A DNA stretch of 64,000 bases, taken from positions 1,612,001 to 1,676,000 of the forward strand of contig PSQN01000015.1 of assembly GCA_002989075.1 (NCBI GenBank). The letters are read 5' to 3'. Position numbers and translations under genes: made by a program. The notes under the pieces are model-generated. The model searched no databases and was not told the origin of the DNA. It saw only the letters and a program-made list of their open reading frames with translations. The stretch is from Arthonia radiata. Taxonomy: Eukaryota; Ascomycota; Arthoniomycetes; Arthoniales; Arthoniaceae. This document shows, one piece after another, positions 50,645 to 60,130 of the stretch (position 1 is the stretch's first letter; the number at the start of each line of letters is the position of its first letter).

Positions 50645-52474
50645 CTATGATGTCTCGCCTGGCGGCTCTTGCGCCGCCTCGGTAGTATGGAGCGGTGTCG
50701 ATGATCGCGAATAAGAAAAGTCCACGTTCAAATCGTCGGCGCTCAGAATTCTCCCGCCTATTTGAACCTCATCCATATCGACTCGGTGCTCGAGTGCTCT
50801 GTTGCCTTCCTTAATTAACGATTCTGTAATGTTCATACATTTCTTCAGGCTTTGGTTCATCCTCTGGCTATCTGCGAGCAGCTCCCTATGCTTAGTGAAG
50901 TCCTTTTTTAGTCGAATTTGATCATGCTTGCGGTGCCGTGCGTCGCGCTGAATAACAGCTCCAGGGCTCATGGGGCTCATGGGCTCGTCGACAAAGGAGT
51001 CCGTCTCGGACTCCAGCTCTTCGCTTTCTTCCTCGATGCTTTCACAGTCGTCCATCCCCACGTCATCCTCATCCTTAGTCAAGATGGACAGTCTACCAGA
51101 TGCGACGCGAACAGCTTCCTGACTTGTTTTACGGGACATGCGCTTATACCGTCTGAGCTCTGTCTTCTGTCGTCGGACTTCCTTCTCCAACGATCTGTTT
51201 ATCACAAGTAGAGAGGAATTGCTAATCTCCAGGTCCATGATCTTTCGTTCGCGACGAGCATACGCCGCTACTTCGACTCTGTGTTGGTCACTATTGGAAG
51301 ATCCTATGGTCGATGGTGGGCTGTGCGCGCGATCTATTTCGGGGTCCAAAGTTTGGATGATATCACGATCACCGGACGACCTTAGTGAGCTATCGGCTAC
51401 AGGCGAAATCATGGGGGAGCTCTTCGAGCTAGGCAATGAGAACATTGACAGGAACGGAAAGCCGTTGTCCACGCGAGGCTGGCTATCTCGTGAGGTGGCG
51501 GATGGCGCACGGAATGTTCTGCTCTGACAGTTGTTCGCATCGTCGTCGACGCTCGATTTTCGCCGCCTCGTAGGATCATATTCTGGGATTTGAGGTGAAA
51601 GCGGCTGAGGCGGAATAATCTGCGACGCGCCTTTGCGGTACGTGAGATGGAAGCCTTGACGCGGTGGGGAAGGCTGGCGTTGTTGCCGTGGAAATGCCGG
51701 TATCGAAATTGGTGGGGCTTTGACATTCATCCCCGACTGTACTTGAGGCTGAGAGTGCTGTCTTGCATGGAAGGACTTTGAGGGTTGACCTGAACCACCA
51801 GTCGCAAAACTCTTGCCAGAATGCGCTTGTACCCCATTGTTTGTGCTGCCGTTGGCGTAGACGAAGCTACCAGTCTTTTTGTGCTGTGCAGGTCGCGGCG
51901 CTGTCTCTTGCTTAGGACCTTCGTTGGCATAAAAGAAGTAATTTGGCTTTTCTGAGGTGCTAGAGCCATCACCAACATGATCCGGTGATCGTGTCAAAGT
52001 TGGACTGGCCGGCAGACTTTGATGCTTTTGCTGCAGCATTGTCTGCTGAGTTTTCAATCTCGGCACATCTGTCTCAGACCGTTCTCCCACATGGAGCTCA
52101 CCCTTACGCGAGACGTCCTCAAGCCCTAGTGTCGACGAGGGCCGGGACTTGCTTGGCGTGTCGTCAAGCTCGTTCACAGGAGTGGACTGCGAGCTACCAG
52201 CGCGTGATCTGCGGGAAGACGATCGAGGGGTGATGTTCGCATTTACAAAGTTGCTGACAGGCGTAGCCTTGTCTTCGGGGAATGGCTTTGCTGATGAGAA
52301 AACCGGCGTCGTCTGGGAAGTGGTCGAGCGCTTTAACGGGGGTGTGCTGTTGTAGCCAGCTAATTTAGGCGTTGGAGATGCTTTTGAATTCTGCGTCGAT
52401 GCAGCAAGACGCGGCATGAGAGGCCTTGTTGGTCCATTGGCGTTGCCGGCGTCTTTGCGCCTGATAGTAGACAT
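50645..52474 (-). CDS. Large Ser-rich coiled-coil protein (hypothetical)
   Basis: A 609-residue single-exon ORF. The first 380 residues are low-complexity Ser/Pro/Gln/Arg sequence with repeated short strings (NYFFYANEGPK and GSFVYANGS; PPISIPAFPRQQ). A compact conserved-looking coiled coil follows (RRERKIMDLEISNSSLLVINRSLEKEVRRQKTELRRYKR), then an acidic run (EEESEELESETDS) and a second helix (KDFTKHRELLADSQRMNQSLKKCMNITESLIKEG). No membrane segment. I believe related proteins exist in other Pezizomycotina without assigned function, from memory only. It shares a 379 bp divergent promoter with polymerase kappa. Confidence 0.75.
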   Translation of the reverse strand: MSTIRRKDAGNANGPTRPLMPRLAASTQNSKASPTPKLAGYNSTPPLKRSTTSQTTPVFSSAKPFPEDKATPVSNFVNANITPRSSSRRSRAGSSQSTPVNELDDTPSKSRPSSTLGLEDVSRKGELHVGERSETDVPRLKTQQTMLQQKHQSLPASPTLTRSPDHVGDGSSTSEKPNYFFYANEGPKQETAPRPAQHKKTGSFVYANGSTNNGVQAHSGKSFATGGSGQPSKSFHARQHSQPQVQSGMNVKAPPISIPAFPRQQRQPSPPRQGFHLTYRKGASQIIPPQPLSPQIPEYDPTRRRKSSVDDDANNCQSRTFRAPSATSRDSQPRVDNGFPFLSMFSLPSSKSSPMISPVADSSLRSSGDRDIIQTLDPEIDRAHSPPSTIGSSNSDQHRVEVAAYARRERKIMDLEISNSSLLVINRSLEKEVRRQKTELRRYKRMSRKTSQEAVRVASGRLSILTKDEDDVGMDDCESIEEESEELESETDSFVDEPMSPMSPGAVIQRDARHRKHDQIRLKKDFTKHRELLADSQRMNQSLKKCMNITESLIKEGNRALEHRVDMDEVQIGGRILSADDLNVDFSYSRSSTPLHTTEAAQEPPGETS

Positions 52475-52853
52475 TGTATATGCTTACTGGCGTGCTCGTC
52501 AGAGATTCGAGAGATAGTTCACCCTACGGGTAGCCGTGCGAAGATAGGGTGCAAGAGCCATGGCAAGCTAAAGAGCTTGCTTGATGGCCCTAGCGACGTC
52601 TTCAGAGACTGAGCATTGGTAGGTATCCTGTGTATGGATCTATTCTCAGTGTTTTCATCTAAACAATACACACTCCGTCGATGGACCTGACTCGCGGTCA
52701 GCTGCGGAGGGTTGTGCAACCCTCCAGCGCTCTTGCCAATTAGATCACGCCGCAACGCGTCTTCTGCGCGTCGCCTTGACAATTAATACACTGGGGCTCA
52801 TATCAGTTCTTGAAGTTGTGAAATGGAGCTGACGACCGAACTCGACGCGCGCA
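52475..52853. promoter_or_regulatory. Divergent promoter of the coiled-coil gene and POLK
   Basis: 379 bp between opposing starts. No specific site is identified. Confidence 0.35.
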
Positions 52854-54965
52854 ATGGCCGACGACAATGATGCTATGGGGCAAGCTGTCGACCACGGAGC
52901 CAACGACGAGATGGACATACAACTCCATCCTTTGTCCCAGGAAGCCCTTCATCACATCGCCAGCCATGGTCGCATACAAGAAGCAGCATCGCAAGGCAAC
53001 TTGAAGCAGCTGTTTTCCTCCGACGCAAGCCTTGCATCGGTAGCCGGCGTAGACGCAGCCACGCTCGAGAAGGTCGATCACGAAACTTTGAAATACCACC
53101 TCCTTGGCCCATCTTTGACGAAAGCAGGTCAGGACGACGTCGACCAGCAGCGTGTTTCAGAGATCATCTATGAAGCGTCTAAGGGTTCGAAATATTTCAA
53201 TCGAGAGGAGGCCAAAGATGCGACGCTCACTAAGAAGATCAATGCAATACTGGCGCGCAAGAGACAGTTGGACAAGATCGACCTCTCCTCAGACCGGCGT
53301 CGCGCAGATGATCACATTCAGTCTCTGGAACTCAGTCGTGACCTCAGCCAAGCTATCGTGCACATTGACTGCGACGCGTTCTACGCGGCAGTGGAAGAGC
53401 TGGACCGGCCAGACCTTAAAGATGTGCCCTTCGCAGTCGGGAAGGGTGTGTTGACCACATGCAATTACCATGCGCGCAAATTCGGCTGTCGCTCTGGTAT
53501 GGCGGGCTTTGTTGCCATGAAGCTATGTCCAGAGCTTGTATGCTTGCCTCTGAACTTCCAGAAGTATACCGCAAAGGCGCAAGAGGTGCGTGCAATCCTC
53601 GCGGACTACGACCCACGATTCTCCAGCGCAAGTGTTGACGAAGCCTACCTCAACATCACGGAGTACTGCGAGCGCAATAACATACAGCCGTGGGATGCCG
53701 TTGCCCGGCTTCGTGAAGAGGTCAAAGAGAAGTGCAAGATCACCATCAGCGCCGGCATTGCGGCCAATGCTATGCTTGCGAAGATTGGCTCGAACAAGAA
53801 TAAGCCCAACGGGCAGTTAATGCTTCCGTCAGATCGTGCTGAGGTCATGCGCTTCATGTCATCCTTGCCAACGAGAAAGGTGAATGGCATTGGACGGGTT
53901 TTCGAGCGCGAGCTGGATGCATTGGGTGTCAAGACATGTGGCGACATCTACCAATACCGTGCGTATCTCAGTAAGCTGTTTGGCGACAAAGCATTCCGCT
54001 TTCTCATGAGCGTGAATCTTGGCCTTGGGCGCACAGATATCGCGCCTGCAGAAGAGTCCGAGCGCAAATCAGTCGGCACTGAATCGACGTTTCGAGACAT
54101 GTCAGACCCGCAGGAGCTTCGAGACAAGCTTGAATGGATAGCAGAGGAGCTGCAGGGCGATATGGAGCGGACTGGCTTCAAAGCGCGCACTCTCGTGCTC
54201 AAAGCTAAGCTGCATACTTACGAAGTGCTGACCCGACAGGTGGTATGCCCATCAGCTATCTGGAAGAAAGAAGATCTGTTCAGATTTGGCTGGCCAATTC
54301 TCGAACGGCTAATGAAGGAGCACGAAGCTGATGGCAATGATCGCATGCGTCTGCGCTTGATGGGTCTGAGATGCACGCATCTAGTCAGCATGAAGAAGGC
54401 GGACATCAATCAGTTCTTCGGGCTCAAAATGAAGGCCAAGCCTGAAGACAAGGAAAACGAGGACGGTCCACGAAAGAGCTCGTCGGCTGGCGAACAGTGG
54501 GAAGCATGGCCGGCCTCCGAATTCGAAGAAGCTGCACGTCTCGAGCAACAACAAGAGCTTGACGAGCTAGAAGCACTGAGCCAGGAGCAGGATGAGCGTG
54601 CACATCACGAGAACAATAGCATCCGCCGGCACGGTCGTGAGGTGCTGCCGAATCCAGTGCCAGCATCACAACCTGGCGCCCCACAGCATACAGAAAGCAA
54701 CGCGTCGGACACTGACCAGTGGCGCTGTCCCATCTGTCAACGACCACAGCAGGCTGACGACCGCGCCTTCAACGAGCACATCGACCTCTGCCTATCTCGT
54801 GGCGCGATCCAAGATGTCGTGAAAGAGACGTCGGACCCGGGGCGGCCTGCTTCGGCAGATACACACGCACCGTCGACTTCTACGCCGTTCAACAACCGCA
54901 AACGAGGTCGACCGCCAACAGCAGAACCTGTTAAGGGGAACAAGAAGCTATTCTTCACGACTTGA
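52854..54965 (+). CDS. POLK: Translesion DNA polymerase kappa (DinB family)
   Basis: Y-family polymerase that copies past minor-groove lesions. It is a single exon of 703 residues. The N-clasp region specific to kappa is present (KVSEIIYEASKGSKYF-type block, about residues 100-125). The catalytic palm shows HIDCDAFYAAVE (D172, D174) and SVDEAYLN (D262, E263), so all three acidic metal ligands are present. The little-finger domain follows to about 530. A UBZ-type zinc finger is at C625, C628, H642 and C646, for binding ubiquitylated PCNA. The C-terminus ends KKLFFTT, a PCNA-binding-like tail with a basic stretch (NNRKRGR) before it. Nuclear. Confidence 0.96.
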   Translation: MADDNDAMGQAVDHGANDEMDIQLHPLSQEALHHIASHGRIQEAASQGNLKQLFSSDASLASVAGVDAATLEKVDHETLKYHLLGPSLTKAGQDDVDQQRVSEIIYEASKGSKYFNREEAKDATLTKKINAILARKRQLDKIDLSSDRRRADDHIQSLELSRDLSQAIVHIDCDAFYAAVEELDRPDLKDVPFAVGKGVLTTCNYHARKFGCRSGMAGFVAMKLCPELVCLPLNFQKYTAKAQEVRAILADYDPRFSSASVDEAYLNITEYCERNNIQPWDAVARLREEVKEKCKITISAGIAANAMLAKIGSNKNKPNGQLMLPSDRAEVMRFMSSLPTRKVNGIGRVFERELDALGVKTCGDIYQYRAYLSKLFGDKAFRFLMSVNLGLGRTDIAPAEESERKSVGTESTFRDMSDPQELRDKLEWIAEELQGDMERTGFKARTLVLKAKLHTYEVLTRQVVCPSAIWKKEDLFRFGWPILERLMKEHEADGNDRMRLRLMGLRCTHLVSMKKADINQFFGLKMKAKPEDKENEDGPRKSSSAGEQWEAWPASEFEEAARLEQQQELDELEALSQEQDERAHHENNSIRRHGREVLPNPVPASQPGAPQHTESNASDTDQWRCPICQRPQQADDRAFNEHIDLCLSRGAIQDVVKETSDPGRPASADTHAPSTSTPFNNRKRGRPPTAEPVKGNKKLFFTT

Positions 54966-55145
54966 TGACGTTGCCTGTATAGATATGTATGTATGATACA
55001 ATTAGACAATGTTTACTCGCGAACACGAGGGACCAAACAAATTCAAAGTACTTTCAATGGAGACCTCTAGGACAGGGGTTTTCCAGTCAACCGTCTTATA
55101 CTGCAGTTTCGTTTTTCAATACGACTCTAGAACCGTTAAGTCACC

Positions 55146-55589
55146 TTATGTAACCTTATGAACCCTCCCCACCCCCTCTCCTTCCTCCCCAACCCACGCC
55201 TCCCAATCCCAAACTGGCCTAAACCCCTCCCAAAACACCACTCCCAATTCCACCGCCACCGCCACAACAGGCACAATCACCTCCTCCACCGCCCACAAGC
55301 TCCCCAGCACAAGCACCCACAGCCCCGGCTCGCACTTCGTCAGCGTCCAGCGCCAGTGCTTGACCGCGTAGGTCACGCACGTTAGAAATAGCGTAATGAA
55401 TAGGGATGTGTAGATCAGCCCGAGCTCGCGGGAGTAGTTGTGGATTATGAGCGCGAGTTCGGAGAGGTAGAGGGAGAGGTGAGCGAGGAGGTGGGAGAGG
55501 ATGTGCAGGAGGAGGGAAGCAAAGGGGAGGATGATGGCGAGGGAGATTTTGAGGGGGTGGGTGTGGAGGGTGTGGAGTATGGGGGCCAT
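55146..55589 (-). CDS. Small multipass membrane protein (hypothetical)
   Basis: Start taken at 55589 (MAPILHTLHTHPLK), giving 147 residues; the ORF stays open upstream to 55784, but that part has no membrane character. Three or four hydrophobic helices are visible: LKISLAIILPFASLLLHILS with its continuation, LIYTSLFITLFLTCVTYAV, and LWVLVLGSLWAVEEVIVPVVAVAVELGVVF. Trp/Glu-rich C-terminal tail. No family is recognised. The product is likely in the endomembrane system or mitochondria. Confidence 0.55.
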   Translation of the reverse strand: MAPILHTLHTHPLKISLAIILPFASLLLHILSHLLAHLSLYLSELALIIHNYSRELGLIYTSLFITLFLTCVTYAVKHWRWTLTKCEPGLWVLVLGSLWAVEEVIVPVVAVAVELGVVFWEGFRPVWDWEAWVGEEGEGVGRVHKVT

Positions 55590-56590
55590 GGTGATTGACT
55601 GGGAAAGAGGTGTGATGATGGGGGTGTTCGCCACGGTGTGGTGATGTATCTGTGTCTTCAACGGTGTTGTGCTGATCACCCGGTCTTGTCTGCAGTCGAA
55701 CTCTATGGTGCAGGCTGGCGCGGAGGGGCGTAGAGGCCATAGGTGGAGCGCTACAGCGACATTCGCACAGCGGCATTCAGCCACTACTGACTTGGATGTG
55801 CAGGTCTAGACGCGAGAAGAGACAATCGGACAATGGACAAAGGGGTTCTTTGTGGGCGGCTTCAAGGATAATGCTAGAATGGCCATTGTCTTGAGGACCT
55901 ATATAACCATCACAATGCCTGCTCAGTATAGTGAATCCTCAGGCGTCTATCAGGCCCTTCTCCTCCGGATGTAGACTGTAGCGTACTACGTGCTATGGAA
56001 TGCAGGTAGGTTGTCGTCTTTAAGTCAACATTGCTAACACGTCCCCTAGATCGATTCTGTTACGCGGACCGTAAGCATAAGCTGCTTTCCTTTGTCTTCA
56101 TACTCCAGAACGGCTTTCAACCTCTCCCCGGACCAGTGGTCTTCGTGGACTGTTGGTAGGCTATCTCTCAGCGTTGCATGATGTGGACAAAGTGCCACGC
56201 AAACGTCTTTTGCAAGTGCCAAGTCGGAGGGAACGCTAACATGATCTGTAGTCTTCTTTTGGTCTGATTCCTGATAAGCATCTTCTGGGACGTGGATCGT
56301 TTACCGTAGTCCCGTATTTTCACTCTGCCCGTTTCAGAGCAGCTCCAACATATCTTTCCGTCTCCAGATACCAACAGTGTCAGCATCCCCTATTCAAGCT
56401 TCATGCGGGCCCACGGCCTCAACCGCCAGCGAGTAAAAGCGAATCTCAAACAGAGTCCTCGACTGGTCCCGGAGTGGAGTATAACAACCCCTCGTCATTA
56501 CGTGCTGTTCGCTGATCTTCTATCCAGAAACTTGACTCTGAACAATCCAGAAACGCTCAACCGACTTGTCGTTGCCCGATTTTTGCGCAC
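55590..56590. other. Intergenic
   Basis: About 1 kb with no supported gene. Confidence 0.4.
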
Positions 56591-57994
56591 TTACGTCCCC
56601 TCATGCTCCACGTCAATCTCCGCAATCTCAACACCACCGGACTCCTCCCTTCTCACATCCTCCGTCAATCTCACGCCTCCACTCTCCGTCCGCTTCTGCT
56701 GCATCCGGCTTCCAGCATCTATTGTACTAAATGACGGCCCAAGTAAAGCCGCAAGTGCAGCGCCAGAGGTGCCCATAGCTCCCAGTCCGCTCCTGGGTCG
56801 CGCAAACACCAGGTCCCGCTGATTGAGCGCATCGCGCGGGATCTTTCTTGACAAGAGGCAGTAGGCTGCGTAGCTAAAGGTAGCTAGACCTGTTGACGCG
56901 ACAAGTGTACCGAGTATGAGCAGTGATGTGGTGACCGGTAGTGTTCGTAGTGTATAGTGAACCTGTGATCGTGTAGCTGGAGGTAGTACAAGGTTGACTA
57001 ATGATGTGAAGAAGACGGAGGCGCGCTTCGAGATGGTCGGTGCTGACTGGAGTGAGATAGAGTGTTCGCAAGACATAATTCGATCATGAGTATCCGACGA
57101 CAGCTTTTCAATCTGTGGGCTGCTGAGCTGCTCTTTCGGCCAGTCCGCATATCGCGCAACTCGCGGCCATGTCTTCCGCAGCTCCTCCGCGACACTGGTA
57201 TCCGCCACTTCCGCGTGTAGCAGCAATGACAGATAGCCGTATGTAAGACAATCCACGCTCCTAACGCTCCCATCGATCAAATACTCCCCTTCGTTCTGGA
57301 AAATTGCCTCCTCCAACGGCCCACAAAGCGCATCAATAGCATTCTGTAGCTTGAAGCGCGCCGTGCCAATCTGCTCTTTCAATTTCTTCTGCTGCTTCTG
57401 CGACCTCGCGAACAGTAATGACGGGTTGGCGCTACCCTCCATGTGTCCGCCCGCAAGAGGATCGTCTGATCCGTTTGCTGCACGTTGCTTCATCGACGGC
57501 TGATCCACAAGGCCAATTGCTGCTGCTCTCCGCTCCGCTTTCTCGTATATGTGCAACGGGTACAGCCATCCGAAGGGCCAGTATGAATACCGTGACTGCA
57601 CCCGATGGGTTACATCCGAGTAATTGTCTCTGTTCATATAGAGGTGATAATCCAACAACGGCTGCGCAGTACTCTGCAAATGATGTTCCAGGGCCAGCGC
57701 TTCGGCCTGCTGTCTTGTATCAAGACCGTCATCGAGCCCTTGTCCTGATAGCTGGAAGTGCTTGACGAATTTCCGAAAGCCGCCATGGACGCAGACGTCG
57801 TCTTGGCGTAGACATGGCAGCGTCCGCGAAGGGCTCACGGAGGCATCGTAGGCGGCGATGATGGAGAGGCCGGCGTCATGCGGGAGAACTCGAGTGAGGA
57901 ATGCGATGACGGCGATGCATTCAGGATCGAGGGAGGGTGCGCCGGGAATGGGAGGGTGGATGTAGAGCTCGAAGGCCGTCGTGGTGGGATCCAT
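56591..57994 (-). CDS. SAM37: Mitochondrial SAM complex subunit Sam37 (metaxin-like)
   Basis: Subunit of the sorting and assembly machinery that inserts beta-barrel proteins into the mitochondrial outer membrane. Start chosen at 57994 (MDPTTTAFELYIH), giving 467 residues; in-frame ATGs at 58081 and 58198 would extend it. The N-terminal metaxin/Tom37 thioredoxin-like fold is clear: FELYIHPPIPGAPSLDPECIAVIAFL, then YDASVSPSRTLPCLRQDDVCVHGGFRKFVKHF. The GST-like helical domain continues with TYGYLSLLLHAEV and WPRVARYADW. A hydrophobic helix (LPVTTSLLILGTLVASTGLATFSYAAYCLL) near the end would anchor it in the outer membrane, followed by a charged tail. Confidence 0.85.
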   Translation of the reverse strand: MDPTTTAFELYIHPPIPGAPSLDPECIAVIAFLTRVLPHDAGLSIIAAYDASVSPSRTLPCLRQDDVCVHGGFRKFVKHFQLSGQGLDDGLDTRQQAEALALEHHLQSTAQPLLDYHLYMNRDNYSDVTHRVQSRYSYWPFGWLYPLHIYEKAERRAAAIGLVDQPSMKQRAANGSDDPLAGGHMEGSANPSLLFARSQKQQKKLKEQIGTARFKLQNAIDALCGPLEEAIFQNEGEYLIDGSVRSVDCLTYGYLSLLLHAEVADTSVAEELRKTWPRVARYADWPKEQLSSPQIEKLSSDTHDRIMSCEHSISLQSAPTISKRASVFFTSLVNLVLPPATRSQVHYTLRTLPVTTSLLILGTLVASTGLATFSYAAYCLLSRKIPRDALNQRDLVFARPRSGLGAMGTSGAALAALLGPSFSTIDAGSRMQQKRTESGGVRLTEDVRREESGGVEIAEIDVEHEGT

Positions 57995-58318
57995 GGGATG
58001 AACTACAGGAGCTGGACGAGCTTCTGAGAGCCAAACATGGACGCGGCTTTTAAAGCCGATATCGCCGGCGCGAGATGTCATGACAAGGACGGAGGTGATG
58101 CCTCTGGTCTTGAGATCCTCCAGTGCGCAGGCGTTGTGCAATTTGCAGTATACGAGACTCGTGAGCTGTACTGCGAGAAGCCAGCCACCTCTCAGCACAG
58201 TCAGCAGCAGGCATTACCTCTGAGGCGGCGCAACTTTCACCTCGCCGGAGTATTGGCGCTTTCAAGTCCCTGTCGCGCACCACCACCCTCACCCAACTCT
58301 TCCCTTCCGCCACACCGC
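57995..58318. promoter_or_regulatory. Divergent promoter of SAM37 and the gene at 58319
   Basis: 324 bp between opposing starts. Longer ORFs from both genes run into this region but lack conserved character there. Confidence 0.35.
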
Positions 58319-59146
58319 ATGGCGCCCATCCGCCGCTACCTCCGCATCTCCCCCCACTCCGTCCTCGAAACCCGCATCTACCTCGAAGACCCCTACCAAG
58401 TCCCCTGGTTACTCTCGCAAGCCCCCACAGCCACCACAACGCACCCCACCCCCGCTCCCCTCCTCACCCGCATCACCACCTCCATCCGCCCCTACGTCCT
58501 GCGCCAACTCCGCGAAGAGCGCGAGCGCGCCCTCGCCCCGAAATCCAGCAAGAAGAAAAAAGTCACGAAGGACGTGGCGGTGGACGAGGACTTCGAGGTG
58601 AGCGTGTTCCTGACGGAGGGGGGCACGCGGCATAATCTGCTGTTGAAGACGAAGGGGTTTAAGGAGAAGGGAAGGATGAGAGGGGTGAAGAGGCGGAGGG
58701 GGAAGGAGGGGAAGTTGACGGGGTGGTTGGAGGGGTCTAAGGAGCGGCCTGTGGAGTTGGGGGTGGAGGGCGGGGAAGAAGGGGATGTGGTGAGGGTAAG
58801 GGAGGAGTCGGACGAGGAGGACGGTGGGAAGGCGTTGGGGGATTATGAGGAGATTAGTGATGATGAGGGGTGGGTGAAGACGCAGAAGCAGCGGGAAGAG
58901 GAGGAGGAGAGGGAGCAGGATGAGAAGAAGAAGATGGCGTTGGATTTGGGGTATGATGGGTTTGCGATTTATGGGAAGACGTTGTGTTTGGTTGTGAAGA
59001 GACGGGGGGCAGGGGCGAAGAGGAGGGGTGCTGGTGGTGGTGGTGGGACTGGGGAGACGGTGGAGGCGAGTGGGAGGGCGATGATGGAGACGTGGGTGAG
59101 TACGCAGGCGGAGGCGGCGGTGGATGGGGGAGGGATGGCTGATTGA
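58319..59146 (+). CDS. Conserved-looking fungal protein of unknown function, Lys-rich
   Basis: Start at 58319 (ATGGCG), 275 residues. The N-terminal block IRRYLRISPHSVLETRIYLEDP, then LLTRITTSIRPYVLRQLREERER, and DFEVSVFLTEGGTRHNLLLKTKGF is well structured and, as far as I recall, conserved across filamentous ascomycetes without known role. The middle is basic (RMRGVKRRRGKEGK), then acidic (REESDEEDGG and EEISDDEGWVKTQKQREEEEE). A short block DLGYDGFAIYGKTLCLVVKRR near the C-terminus may complete the domain. It is probably nuclear. The DNA is extremely purine-rich after 58620, a strand asymmetry that is odd for a housekeeping gene. Confidence 0.75.
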   Translation: MAPIRRYLRISPHSVLETRIYLEDPYQVPWLLSQAPTATTTHPTPAPLLTRITTSIRPYVLRQLREERERALAPKSSKKKKVTKDVAVDEDFEVSVFLTEGGTRHNLLLKTKGFKEKGRMRGVKRRRGKEGKLTGWLEGSKERPVELGVEGGEEGDVVRVREESDEEDGGKALGDYEEISDDEGWVKTQKQREEEEEREQDEKKKMALDLGYDGFAIYGKTLCLVVKRRGAGAKRRGAGGGGGTGETVEASGRAMMETWVSTQAEAAVDGGGMAD

Positions 59147-59744
59147 TGCTTTGATGTTGATGGGAAGAGGTTGGTTGAACTCAGATGTATTGGTGGTGGG
59201 AGATAGATCAGATGAACGATCCATCCTCAACACACCCAACATGCAACTCAAACATTCCCACCACACAGCGCACTCCCGCCTCACCATCCCGAGCAACATC
59301 TCGCTTGACCCAAGATCAAGACAGCGCCGCAACCCCGATCCCACCTGTGCCACCAACTCAACCACCAAACAACCCCTCGGCGTCGCCGACTGGCCGTTAT
59401 AACAAAGACCACAAAGACATTCCCGCCGTTAATACAAACCCCTTCCGCGATCAACGCCAAGCGACCGTTCGCTCAACGGGCTTGACAAGCTGAACGAAGC
59501 AGAAGGGTCATCGGCACCGACCTCCGCGCCCTGGCTCGTCCGCAGATCTAGGCCCCGCCACACTTGCACGTGCAATTTTACGCGGCCTGTCGTGACGTCG
59601 CCACAATTTACAGTGCATAAACTTCAATATTGTTTGTTTCGGCCTTGCAGAAACTTCTTGTATCATGCACGCCTGCGTTAGTATCATTTACCACTGTATG
59701 CCTTGAGGGTTTCCGGTCTATGTACTCTCGGGTTTTGTGTCTGC

Positions 59745-59935
59745 ATGTCTGTTACCAGATTATGCACTCATTTCCCAGTCTATGCACGTCTCTTACCAGA
59801 TTATGCACTCATTTACCAGTCTATGCACGTCTCTTACCAGACAGTGCACGTCTCTTACCCTATTATGCACCCTCATTACCAGATATTGCATGTCCCTCAT
59901 CAATCTATGCACATCCGTTACCCCTAGCTCCCAAA
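59745..59935. repeat. About 21 bp minisatellite, nine imperfect units
   Basis: The units follow TTACCAGWYTATGCACKTCTC with single-base changes and 1-3 bp length differences. ATGCAC recurs about eight times at intervals of roughly 20-22 bp. The ORFs reading through it (59630-60195) only reflect the repeat. Degeneracy increases towards the right end, as in arrays that mutate from one side. Confidence 0.85.
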
Positions 59936-60110
59936 CATGCACGACGCATGCACACCCGTTCCCAATCCTGCACGTCCCTGCACGTAAGATAACCCACAAT
60001 CTCAGCACGCCCAACTGCCGACATGCACCTTGCATCTCGCACGAATCAATGGCGCCACCGCACGGGCTAACGCGACACGTGCGCGGGCCGGAGCGCTCGA
60101 GAACGCGGGC

Positions 60111-60130
60111 GTGCGTGCGTGCGTGCGTGT
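60111..60130. repeat. GTGC microsatellite
   Basis: Five tandem GTGC units. No gene overlaps. Confidence 0.9.
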
